Assembly: GCA_947630345.1 (NCBI GenBank)
Contig: CANRHF010000014.1
Location: forward strand, 1 to 18,529
Origin: an uncultured Oscillospiraceae bacterium
GTDB lineage: Bacteria > Bacillota > Clostridia > Oscillospirales > Oscillospiraceae
DNA length: 18,529 nt
Direction of reading: 5' to 3'
In this document: positions 5,875 through 12,381 of the stretch, in pieces
Numbering within the stretch: position 1 is the stretch's first letter
Layout: the number at the start of each line of letters is the position of its first letter
Program-made: the position numbers and the translations under genes
Notes under the pieces: generated by a model
Database searches by the model: none
The model's input: only the letters and a program-made list of their open reading frames with translations
What the model was told of the DNA's origin: nothing

Positions 5875-6783
5875 AGACTCCAGTTCCGGGAAATGCTCCT
5901 GAATAAATGTCCGATAGAGCGCTGCGGACTTGTCCTTTTGCGTGATCACTGCCATTTGATAGGCATACAGCGCGCAATCCCGGGCCAGATCGTGATCGTG
6001 GGGCTGATTCCGCAATTCCAGGGACCAGGCACGATTAAACAGCGTTCCGGCCAGGTAGGACATCCGTCCGGTCTGACGGGCGACGCGGATGCCCAGGTCG
6101 CAGATTTCGATGCTCTCATCGTATCTGCCCTGCAAGCCCAACACCTTGGAAAGGTTGTAGAGCACCATGGGTTGGGTCCGCAGGACTTCCTCCGCGTTGG
6201 TGGTGTGCTGATCGTAAAACCGCTTCAACTGATAATACACATCGATTGCCATGTCATACTGCTTCATCATAAAATGGCAGTTGGCAATGGCGTTCATGGC
6301 GATAACTTCCTCGTAGAATAAGACCTTTGGTACAGAAAGGGTGTTGTACTTTGGACAAGTCAGCTTCAGCGCCTTCTCAAACTGTTCCAGCATTTGCTGA
6401 GGCGTGTATTCCGAGGCGTAAAAAATGGTATGATATAGAAGGACGAACTGCTTGTTGACAGGCGTATCGGGGCAGTCCTTCTCAAATTCCAGGAGCAGCT
6501 TCTTCGCCTCGGCAACATCGCCGATAATGTACGCTTGCCGGATCTGGAATTTCAACTCGTGAAGGTAAAACGCTTTTTCGCTGACATAGCTGTCCAGAAA
6601 GGTATTTGAGAAGCCCAGCCGCTCCAACAGTGCCTCCAATATGCTCAGCGACGGCTGCTGAGACCCGTTTTCAATGCGGGACAGAGTCGTTACCGCGCAG
6701 ATGCCGTCCGCAAGGTCCTCTTGCGACAGCTTCAACATCTTCCGCCTGTATCTGATCCAGTCGCCATATGGTAACATCGCCAT
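5866..6783 (-). CDS. XRE-family HTH regulator with TPR domain (RRNPP-like peptide receptor)
   Basis: This 305-residue cytoplasmic protein has an N-terminal helix-turn-helix at about residues 8-60, with IRYRRKMLKLSQEDLADGI, then the recognition segment ICAVTTLSRIENGSQQPSLS. About 240 residues of helical repeats follow with TPR character: AEAKKLLLEFE, AIANCHFMMKQYDMAIDVYY, VLGLQGRYDESIEICDLGI, LFNRAWSLELRNQ. HTH plus C-terminal TPR is the architecture of the RRNPP family (PlcR, Rgg, PrgX, NprR, AimR), whose repeats bind short imported peptides. The size (~300) matches PlcR and Rgg. ATG 6783 is chosen because AAAGGCGG lies 8 bases upstream; a GTG at 6792 overlaps that site. It has its own near-consensus promoter and faces the 46-aa propeptide gene with a 9-base overlap. 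No oligopeptide importer is in the window. A TPR regulator without peptide ligand cannot be excluded. Confidence 0.85.
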   Translation of the reverse strand: MAMLPYGDWIRYRRKMLKLSQEDLADGICAVTTLSRIENGSQQPSLSILEALLERLGFSNTFLDSYVSEKAFYLHELKFQIRQAYIIGDVAEAKKLLLEFEKDCPDTPVNKQFVLLYHTIFYASEYTPQQMLEQFEKALKLTCPKYNTLSVPKVLFYEEVIAMNAIANCHFMMKQYDMAIDVYYQLKRFYDQHTTNAEEVLRTQPMVLYNLSKVLGLQGRYDESIEICDLGIRVARQTGRMSYLAGTLFNRAWSLELRNQPHDHDLARDCALYAYQMAVITQKDKSAALYRTFIQEHFPELESLL

Positions 6784-6824
6784 GCGGTACACCGCCTTTC
6801 CATAATTTTACAAAAACCCAAATT

Positions 6825-6853
6825 ATTATACCAAAAAAGATTGAAATTTGCAA
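6825..6853 (-). promoter_or_regulatory. Sigma-A promoter of the XRE/TPR regulator
   Basis: On the minus strand TTGCAA (6848-6853), a 17-base AT-rich spacer, and perfect TATAAT (6825-6830). The leader is about 36 bases long. The near-consensus form suggests steady, basal expression of the regulator. Confidence 0.85.
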
Positions 6854-6892
6854 GTGTCTTCATGAAGCGAACAGACGGCGCTGGAAAAACCT

Positions 6893-6918
6893 GGTCCCCC
6901 GGAAATTTCCGGGGGACC
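6893..6918 (-). terminator. 26-bp perfect palindrome, possible second terminator
   Basis: GGTCCCCCGGAAA and its exact reverse complement abut with no spacer (13-bp arms). On the minus strand the hairpin is followed by AGG and then five T. It lies downstream of the rpmF terminator and upstream of the regulator promoter, so it may insulate the regulator from rpmF read-through. Confidence 0.55.
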
Positions 6919-6944
6919 TTGTGCCGGCGGCCGGTTTCAAGCAT

Positions 6945-6994
6945 AAAACGCCGCCGGGCGGGTCAGGGAAGAACTCCCCGACCCGCCCGGCGGG
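6945..6994 (-). terminator. Rho-independent terminator of yceD-rpmF
   Basis: Perfect 14-bp GC-rich arms (6951-6964 with 6980-6993) lie 34 bases after the rpmF stop. On the minus strand the stem is followed by G and four U. Confidence 0.85.
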
Positions 6995-7027
6995 CATCGC
7001 CGGCGCTGCCGGCGTGGGATTTTGCTG

Positions 7028-7213
7028 TTACTCCGCCTCCACGGTCAGCACCTGACGGCCGTTATAGTAGCCGCAGGCCTTGCAGGCCCGGTGGGGCGTA
7101 ATGGGCGCGCCGCACTTGGGGCACACGGACACGCTGGGCGGGTCCAGCTTCCAGTTGGAGCCACGGCGCTTGTCGCGGCGGGCCTTGGACACTTTACACT
7201 TGGGAACAGCCAT
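7028..7213 (-). CDS. rpmF: 50S ribosomal protein L32
   Basis: The 61-residue protein begins MAVPKCKVSKARRDKRRGSN, the standard L32 N-terminus that packs against 23S rRNA in the large subunit. The second half is a zinc ribbon with all four cysteines in CPKC and CKAC (the C+ form): CPKCGAPITPHRACKACGYY. It ends VLTVEAE. ATG 7213 follows AAGGAGGT. The gene lies 44 bases downstream of the yceD homologue on the same strand, the usual bacterial yceD-rpmF pair, and a strong terminator follows. Position 6 is Cys where Arg is common, which is a minor oddity. Confidence 0.97.
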   Translation of the reverse strand: MAVPKCKVSKARRDKRRGSNWKLDPPSVSVCPKCGAPITPHRACKACGYYNGRQVLTVEAE

Positions 7214-7257
7214 GATCGACACCTCCTTGGTCAAACTGCTTTCACAGCATCTGTTTT

Positions 7258-7746
7258 TTACTTCTTGAGCAGCCGCGCCAGGGCGGCCATCCGGGGATCG
7301 GGCTCCGGCGTACAGTCGCAGGGGCCCAGGTTGAGATTCTTCCCGCACCGGAAGCACACGCCCTTGCAGTCGGGCCGGCACAGGAGCTGCTGATCCAGAT
7401 TCAGCACCACGGTCGTGCGGACAATGTCCTCCAGGTCGGCGCGGCCCCCCTCCAGAGGGAAGACGTTCTCATCGTCCTCGTCGGAGGCGTCGGCGGACAG
7501 CACCGCGTCCAGGGGAAAATCCACCTGCCGGGAAAAATCCGCGGCGCAGCGGTCGCAAACCCCGGTGATCTCCACCCGGGCGACACCTTTCAGCACCAGC
7601 ACCCCGGCGGTGTTGCGCACAGCGCCCTGGGCGGTGACCCGGGAAAGGGGCTTCTGGGTCCCGTAGACCAGATCTGTCAGATCCACGTCCGTGGAAAAGG
7701 GCGCCGACGCCCCGGGCCGATCCAGAATTTCGGTCAGCTCCAGCAT
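7258..7746 (-). CDS. yceD: YceD/DUF177 family protein (23S rRNA accumulation protein homologue)
   Basis: The 162-residue protein begins MLELTEILDRPGASAPFSTD and carries the DUF177 pattern: a beta-rich N-terminal half with GVARVEITGVCDRCAADFSR around residue 60, an acidic loop (DASDEDDENVFPL), DLEDIVRTTVVLNLDQQLLC, and the cysteine motif CRPDCKGVCFRCGKNLN near the end. YceD homologues are encoded just upstream of rpmF across bacteria and are linked to 23S rRNA processing or accumulation. The six or more cysteines, mostly in CxxC pairs, suggest metal binding in this Gram-positive form. ATG 7746 is chosen because GGGAGGGG precedes it and the protein family starts MLELTE-like. The consensus promoter at 7781-7809 drives the pair. 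Confidence 0.92.
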   Translation of the reverse strand: MLELTEILDRPGASAPFSTDVDLTDLVYGTQKPLSRVTAQGAVRNTAGVLVLKGVARVEITGVCDRCAADFSRQVDFPLDAVLSADASDEDDENVFPLEGGRADLEDIVRTTVVLNLDQQLLCRPDCKGVCFRCGKNLNLGPCDCTPEPDPRMAALARLLKK

Positions 7747-7780
7747 CACGGCGATCCCCTCCCATAAGTCATGCCTAGCT

Positions 7781-7809
7781 ATTATACTGTCTTTTTTGCC
7801 ATTTGTCAA
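7781..7809 (-). promoter_or_regulatory. Consensus sigma-A promoter of yceD-rpmF
   Basis: On the minus strand TTGACA (7804-7809), a 17-base spacer, and TATAAT (7781-7786). Both boxes are perfect, as expected for a ribosomal-protein transcript. Confidence 0.95.
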
Positions 7810-7854
7810 ACCTTTTTTCAAGTTTTTCCGGGAGAAGGCCGGGAAAAATTCCTC

Positions 7855-7883
7855 TTGACAAGGCAGCCTCTATTTGATATCAT
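7855..7883 (+). promoter_or_regulatory. Sigma-A promoter of the ABC transporter operon
   Basis: TTGACA (7855-7860), a 17-base spacer, then TATCAT (7878-7883). The -10 box lies inside the inverted repeat 7870-7898, so a bound repressor would block polymerase. Confidence 0.9.
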
Positions 7884-7898
7884 ATTGATATCAAATAG
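7870..7898. promoter_or_regulatory. Perfect operator over the ABC promoter
   Basis: CTATTTGATATCA (7870-7882) and TGATATCAAATAG (7886-7898) are perfect inverted arms around TAT. The 9-mer TTGATATCA also occurs as a direct repeat (7874-7882 and 7885-7893), 11 bp apart, about one helical turn. The design suggests a dimeric repressor, for example a GntR (YtrA-type) protein that often controls such ABC operons; none is encoded in the window. Confidence 0.85.
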
Positions 7899-7926
7899 GA
7901 AAAGTAAGGAAAGGAAGGGAACCAAC

Positions 7927-8637
7927 ATGCTCCGCATCGAACACTTCACCAAGACCTACGGCCCCAAAACCGCTGTGGACGATCTGAGTCTGCGCATCGC
8001 CCCGGGGGAGATCTACGGTTTTATCGGCCACAACGGAGCGGGGAAGACCACCACCCTGAAGGCCGCCTGCGGCGTCCTGCCCTTTGACAAGGGGGAGATC
8101 TATGTGGACGGCCACTCCATTAAATCTGACCCCATCGCCTGCAAGCGGGTCCTGGCCTATGTGCCGGACAATCCGGATCTTTACGAATTTCTCACGGGCA
8201 TTCAGTATCTGTCCTTTGTAGCGGACGTCTACGGGGTCTCCAAGGCGGACCGGCAGCGGCGGATCCAGGAGTACGGGGAAATGCTGGGCATGACGGACGA
8301 TCTGACGCTGCCCATCTCCGACTGCTCCCACGGCATGAAGCAGAAGGTGGCTCTGATCGCGGCCCTGATCCACGATCCCCGGCTGATTTTGATGGACGAG
8401 CCCTTCGTGGGGCTGGACCCGGTGGCGTCTCATCAGCTGAAAAACGTGATGCACCGGCACTGCGAACAGGGCGGGGCCATTTTCTTCTCCACCCATGTGC
8501 TGGAGGTGGCGGAGAAGCTGTGCCACAAGGTGGCGATCATCAAAAACGGCCGCCTGGTTGCCAGCGGGGAGATGGAGGCCGTCCGGGGCCAGGCCTCTCT
8601 GGAGCAGGTGTTCCTGGAGCTGGAGGGGCAGTCATGA
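7927..8637 (+). CDS. ABC transporter ATP-binding protein
   Basis: This 236-residue ATPase drives a membrane exporter with the permease encoded next. It has Walker A GHNGAGKTTT (about residues 35-44), a signature region SDCSHGMKQKVALIAALIHD (the SHGMKQK form common in the EcsA/YtrB-like subgroup instead of LSGGQ), Walker B LILMDEPFVGLDP, and the H-loop ending FFSTHVLEVAE. The length is normal for a stand-alone drug/peptide/antibiotic-type ABC2 ATPase. ATG 7927 is preferred because GGAAGGGA precedes it and the protein begins MLRIEHFTKTYG; the frame extends upstream only through the promoter. Its stop overlaps the permease start (ATGA), indicating translational coupling. The substrate cannot be told from sequence. 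Confidence 0.95.
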   Translation: MLRIEHFTKTYGPKTAVDDLSLRIAPGEIYGFIGHNGAGKTTTLKAACGVLPFDKGEIYVDGHSIKSDPIACKRVLAYVPDNPDLYEFLTGIQYLSFVADVYGVSKADRQRRIQEYGEMLGMTDDLTLPISDCSHGMKQKVALIAALIHDPRLILMDEPFVGLDPVASHQLKNVMHRHCEQGGAIFFSTHVLEVAEKLCHKVAIIKNGRLVASGEMEAVRGQASLEQVFLELEGQS

Positions 8638-10238
8638 TCCGGGCTTTAATGTACGTCCGGTTCCGGGCGCTGATGGCGGCCATGTTCCGCCAGAACCGGA
8701 CGACGAAAAAGCGCTCCGGCGGCATGACGGCCCTGCTGATTTTCTGCTATATTTACCTGGGGGCCGCTGTGGTGGGGGCCACGGTGCTGCTGTTTTCCTT
8801 CCTGGCGGAGCCCTACCACGCCCTGGGGCTGGACTGGCTGTATTTCGCCCTGGCCGGGCTGATGGCCCTGGCCCTGGCTTTGATCGGCAGCGTCTTTTCC
8901 ACTCAGAGCCAGCTCTACGACGCCAAGGATAACGAGCGGCTGTTGGCCATGCCCATCCCGCCCCGGGCGATCCTCTTCTCCCGGATGGCGCCGCTGCTGG
9001 TGATGAATCTGGTCTTCGCGGGGATCGTTCTGATTCCGGCCATGGCGGTCTACGCCGCCCTGGTCCATTTCAGCCTCTGGGCGCTAATCTGCCAAATTCT
9101 GATCCTGATAGGAGTCACGGCGCTGGCCCAGGCGGCGGCCTGCCTGCTGGGGTGGCTGCTGCACCTGCTTTTGGCGAAGATTAACAAATCCATTGCCTCG
9201 CTTTTGTTTGTAGTGCTGTTTCTGGCAGTCTATTATTACGCCTTTTCCCAGAGCGAGCGGGTGCTGGACGCCCTGTCCACCGGCGGGGAGGCCCTGGCCG
9301 GGACTTTGAGAACCTGGGCCTGGCCCCTGTACGCCATGGGCCGGGGCAGCCTGGGGGAAGCCGGATATCTGCTGGGATTCCTGGCGGTGTGCGCCGCTCT
9401 TTTTGGGCTGGCCTGCTGGTTTTTGTCCGCCACCTTCCTGGGCACGGTTACCATGGGCCCCGCCGTCCGGCGGCGGAAGCGGCTGGCGCTAAGCAAGCTG
9501 ACCGTCCATGCCCCTCGCCGCGCCATCGCCACCAAGGAGCTGCGCCGGTTTTTGGGAACGCCGGTGTATTTTTCCAATATGGGCTTGGGTATTGTGCTGA
9601 TGGTGGTGATGACCGGGGCGGCGGCGCTGTTCCAGGGCCGGATTTGGCAGCTGCTGGGCGAGCTGGGGGAGCTGGCGGACGTGGTCCGGCCCTACCTTGG
9701 CCTGACCATCGCGGCGGTGCTGGCCTTCTGGATCAGCACCATGTGCGTGTCCGTACCCTCGGTGTCCCTGGAGGGGAAGAGCCTGTGGATCTTAAAATCC
9801 ATGCCCGTCTCCTCCCGGCAGGTGTTGCTGGGGAAGCTGGAAAACCATGTGCTGCTCACGGCGCCGCTGTCCGCCGTCTGCGGTCTGATCCTCGGTATCA
9901 TTTTCCGGTGCCCGGCGGTAGATTGCCTGCTGGCCGCTCTGTCCGCCGGACTGGGGGCCCTGCTCTGCGGCCTGCTGGGCATGGTCGCGGGACTCCACTG
10001 GGCCCGATTTGACTACCTCAGCGAAGCCTATCCCTGCAAGCAGTCCGTGGCGGTGCTGGTGAATATGTTTGGGATGATGGGCCTGCCCCTGGTGCTGGGG
10101 CTTGCCTACGGCTTTTGGCTGTCCTTTTTGAACCCCACGGTCTACCTGGCGCTGTGCTGCGGCGTCTACGCCCTGCTGAGTATGTTCTTTTACCGGCTGC
10201 TGATGACCTGGGGCGTGAAAAAGTGGGAAAGCCTCTGA
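8634..10238 (+). CDS. ABC transporter permease (large ABC-2 type, about 12 membrane segments)
   Basis: The 534-residue polytopic protein forms the membrane part of the exporter. It has a short basic cytoplasmic N-terminus (RFRALMAAMFRQNRTTKKRS), then hydrophobic segments in two sets separated by a basic cytoplasmic stretch (RRRKRLALSKLTVHAPRRAIATKELRRF, about residues 280-310). The motif DAKDNERLLAMPIPPRAILFSR in the first half recurs as LEGKSLWILKSMPVSSRQVLLGK in the second. This suggests an internal duplication typical of these two-lobe ABC-2 permeases, where these are the coupling helices to the ATPase. ATG 8634 overlaps the ATPase stop. No terminator with a U tract was seen before spoIVA; the hairpin at 10286-10306 may act weakly. 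Confidence 0.9.
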   Translation: MIRALMYVRFRALMAAMFRQNRTTKKRSGGMTALLIFCYIYLGAAVVGATVLLFSFLAEPYHALGLDWLYFALAGLMALALALIGSVFSTQSQLYDAKDNERLLAMPIPPRAILFSRMAPLLVMNLVFAGIVLIPAMAVYAALVHFSLWALICQILILIGVTALAQAAACLLGWLLHLLLAKINKSIASLLFVVLFLAVYYYAFSQSERVLDALSTGGEALAGTLRTWAWPLYAMGRGSLGEAGYLLGFLAVCAALFGLACWFLSATFLGTVTMGPAVRRRKRLALSKLTVHAPRRAIATKELRRFLGTPVYFSNMGLGIVLMVVMTGAAALFQGRIWQLLGELGELADVVRPYLGLTIAAVLAFWISTMCVSVPSVSLEGKSLWILKSMPVSSRQVLLGKLENHVLLTAPLSAVCGLILGIIFRCPAVDCLLAALSAGLGALLCGLLGMVAGLHWARFDYLSEAYPCKQSVAVLVNMFGMMGLPLVLGLAYGFWLSFLNPTVYLALCCGVYALLSMFFYRLLMTWGVKKWESL

Positions 10239-10245
10239 CGGAAGG

Positions 10246-10273
10246 AATGTTTGCCCTGCCTGGGACATACCAT
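10246..10273 (+). promoter_or_regulatory. Candidate sigma-E promoter of spoIVA
   Basis: CATACCAT (10266-10273) is one base from the sigma-E -10 consensus CATACAAT. AATGTTT (10246-10252) is a fair -35 at a 13-base gap. In Bacillus and Clostridium spoIVA is transcribed by mother-cell sigma-E, so the context fits. Confidence 0.55.
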
Positions 10274-10285
10274 TGGGTAGACCGT

Positions 10286-10306
10286 GGCAGGAGCGGGCCT
10301 CCTGCC
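10286..10306 (+). other. Hairpin in the spoIVA leader
   Basis: GGCAGGAG (10286-10293) and CTCCTGCC (10299-10306) form a perfect 8-bp stem with a 5-base loop, ending 6 bases before the spoIVA ribosome site. No U tract follows. It may be a leader structure or a weak stop for the ABC operon. Confidence 0.5.
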
Positions 10307-10324
10307 GGATTAAGGAGGCTGGCT

Positions 10325-11788
10325 ATGGAAAACATTTACCAGGATATTGCCGCCCGCACCGGCGGCAATATCTATATCGGCGTGGTGGGCCCGGTGCGTA
10401 CCGGCAAGTCCACCTTCATCAAACGGGTCATGGAGGAGCTGGTGATCCCCAACATCGACGACCCCTACCGGAAGGAGCGGGCCCGGGATGAGCTGCCCCA
10501 GAGCGGCTCCGGCAAGACCATCATGACCTCCGAGCCCAAATTCGTGCCGGAGGAGGCGGTGGAGATCTGCCCCGACGGCACCGCCCGGCTGTCCGTTCGG
10601 ATGATCGACTCCGTGGGCTACATGGTATCCGGCGCGGTGGGAGCCGAGGAAAACGGCGTGCCCCGGATGGTTACCACTCCCTGGTTCGACCAGGAGATCC
10701 CCATGACCCAGGCGGCGGAGCTGGGCACCAAAAAGGTGATGGAGGACCACTGCTCCGTGGGCATTCTGGTGACTACCGACGGCTCCATCACGGACATTCC
10801 CCGGGAGGACTATCTGGAGGCGGAGACCAGGGCCATCCGGGACATGACCGCTACGGGAAAGCCCTTCCTGGTGGTGGTCAATTCCCGCACGCCCCAGTCC
10901 GACGCCGCCCAGCAGGTGCGGCGCTCTCTGGAGGAGACCTGGGGCGTGCCGGTGATGACGGCGGACTGCCAGGCCATGGATGTGGGGGACATCAACCAGC
11001 TGCTGCGGGCGCTGCTCTATGCCTTCCCCATGCGGGAGCTGCGGGTGTACCTGCCCCGGTGGATGGATGTTTTGGAGCCGGAGCACCCGGTGAAGGCCGC
11101 GCTGTACGAGGCCCTGCTCCAGCGGGCGGGGGAGATCGCCACGCTGGGTCAGGCGGAGGCCAGCCTCCAAAAGCTCAAGGAGATGGAGCAGGTCCTGGAC
11201 TTCTCCATCCGGGAGGTGGATCTGGCCACCGGCACCGTCTCCTGTGCCCTGGGATTCCCGGAAAAGCTGTTTTACGACATTCTGACCGCCAAGGCCGGGG
11301 TCCCCGTCCAGAACGACGGGCAGCTGATCTCCCTGCTGGCGGAGCTGTCAAAAGTAAAGCGGGAGTACGACAAGATCTCCGACGCCCTGGCGGCGGTGAA
11401 GGCCACGGGCTACGGGATTGTCATGCCCACCGCCGAGGAGATGACCCTGGAAACCCCGGAGATCGTCCGGAAGGGCGGCGCCTTCGGCGTCAAGCTGAAG
11501 GCCGGCGCCCCCTCCATCCACATGCTCCGGGTGGATATCGACACGGAGATCAGCCCCATGGTGGGGGACGAAAAGCAGTCCAAGGACCTGATCGCCTTCC
11601 TCTCCGGGGAGGACCCGGAAAAGCTGTGGCAGAGCAACATTTTCGGGAAATCCGTCTATGAGCTGATCCAGGAGGGGCTGAATACCAAGCTGGTGCGGAC
11701 CCCGGAGGACGTCCGGGCCAAGTTCCGGGGGAGCCTGACCCGCATCGTCAACGAGGGGGCCACGGGCCTGATCTGCTTGATTTTGTAA
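10325..11788 (+). CDS. spoIVA: Stage IV sporulation protein A (spore coat ATPase)
   Basis: This 487-residue protein (B. subtilis SpoIVA is about 492) is the ATP-hydrolysing scaffold that polymerises on the forespore surface and anchors the coat. It starts MENIYQDIAARTGGNIYIGV and contains the P-loop GPVRTGKS (about residues 24-31), the motif MIDSVGYMVSGAVGAEENG, and DHCSVGILVTTDGSITDIPR. The C-terminal domain ends GATGLICLIL, matching the conserved tail that contacts SpoVM and the membrane. ATG 10325 follows AAGGAGG; the frame is open upstream without support. A sigma-E-like promoter precedes it and a hairpin terminator follows. It marks the host as an endospore former. Confidence 0.98.
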   Translation: MENIYQDIAARTGGNIYIGVVGPVRTGKSTFIKRVMEELVIPNIDDPYRKERARDELPQSGSGKTIMTSEPKFVPEEAVEICPDGTARLSVRMIDSVGYMVSGAVGAEENGVPRMVTTPWFDQEIPMTQAAELGTKKVMEDHCSVGILVTTDGSITDIPREDYLEAETRAIRDMTATGKPFLVVVNSRTPQSDAAQQVRRSLEETWGVPVMTADCQAMDVGDINQLLRALLYAFPMRELRVYLPRWMDVLEPEHPVKAALYEALLQRAGEIATLGQAEASLQKLKEMEQVLDFSIREVDLATGTVSCALGFPEKLFYDILTAKAGVPVQNDGQLISLLAELSKVKREYDKISDALAAVKATGYGIVMPTAEEMTLETPEIVRKGGAFGVKLKAGAPSIHMLRVDIDTEISPMVGDEKQSKDLIAFLSGEDPEKLWQSNIFGKSVYELIQEGLNTKLVRTPEDVRAKFRGSLTRIVNEGATGLICLIL

Positions 11789-11799
11789 CATGAAGGTCA

Positions 11800-11836
11800 C
11801 GGCGCTCCGCTCTCGGAGCGCCGCGCCGGTTTATTC
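11800..11836 (+). terminator. Terminator of spoIVA
   Basis: CGGCGCTCCG (11800-11809) and CGGAGCGCCG (11814-11823) form a perfect 10-bp stem with a 4-base loop. A short spacer and the T-rich stretch TTTATTCTT follow. The U tract is imperfect. Confidence 0.7.
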
Positions 11837-11865
11837 TTGACATTTCAGGCGGCGCGTTGTAATAT
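11837..11865 (+). promoter_or_regulatory. Sigma-A promoter of the PH-domain gene
   Basis: TTGACA (11837-11842), a 17-base spacer, then TAATAT (11860-11865) inside an AT-only run. Confidence 0.8.
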
Positions 11866-11899
11866 ATATACATTAAATATATAGAAGGAGGCTGCCGTC

Positions 11900-12295
11900 A
11901 TGGAGCAAACCTATCTGTGGTCGGACCGGAAGCGTTTTATGGGAATGCCCCTGAGCTTTACCCGTTACGCCCTGTCGGAGGATCGGCTGTTTATGAGCCA
12001 GGGGTTCCTGAATCTGAAGGATGAGGAAGTCCTGCTCTACCGGGTCCGGGACGTTACCACCAGCCGCAGCCTATGGCAGCGGATGTTCGGCGTGGGCACC
12101 GTTACGGTGATGTCCTCGGACAAGACCCAGCCCACCCTGGTGCTTAAAAACGTCAAGGACCCCATGGCCTTTAAGGAGCTGCTCCACAAGCAGGTGGAGC
12201 TCATGAAGGACAAGCGCCGGGCCCGTCTGGCGGGAATGATCACCCCCGTGGATGCCCTGGAATCCATGGACGATCGGGAAGGGCAGGAGGACTGA
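11900..12295 (+). CDS. PH domain-containing protein (bacterial PH / YdbS-like)
   Basis: The 131-residue soluble protein has the pattern of bacterial pleckstrin-homology domains: RYALSEDRLFMSQGFLNLKDEEVLLYRVRDVTTSRSLWQRMFGVGTVTVMSSD. This is a run of short beta strands with the typical 'LYRVRDV..SLWQRMFGVGTV' segment (residues about 45-70) that in YdbS/YdbT-like proteins joins strands. VKDPMAFKELLHKQVELMKD then forms the C-terminal helix. It has no membrane segment, unlike most YdbS proteins. The cellular role is unknown. ATG 11900 follows GAAGGAGG. It has its own promoter and a terminator directly after, so it is monocistronic. Confidence 0.85.
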   Translation: MEQTYLWSDRKRFMGMPLSFTRYALSEDRLFMSQGFLNLKDEEVLLYRVRDVTTSRSLWQRMFGVGTVTVMSSDKTQPTLVLKNVKDPMAFKELLHKQVELMKDKRRARLAGMITPVDALESMDDREGQED

Positions 12296-12300
12296 TTTTT

Positions 12301-12330
12301 CGCGCCGTCCGGCAGGGCGGCGCGTTTTTT
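12301..12330 (+). terminator. Terminator of the PH-domain gene
   Basis: CGCGCCG (12301-12307) pairs with CGGCGCG (12318-12324), followed by six T. Five T also precede the left arm as A on the other strand. Confidence 0.85.
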
Positions 12331-12381
12331 AGGAGGCGGGACTATGGCCGATATACTGGAGTATCTCCGCTGCGGGGGGAC

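Noticed and set aside
8310..8345. Degenerate ABC signature (SHGMKQK for LSGGQ) as a sign of an inactive ATPase
   Set aside because: The S(H/K)GMxQK form is common in this ABC subgroup, and Walker A, Walker B and the H-loop are intact.
10310..11170. 286-codon open frame opposite spoIVA
   Set aside because: It is antisense to the conserved SpoIVA coding region, and its His/Gly/Leu-rich product resembles no protein.
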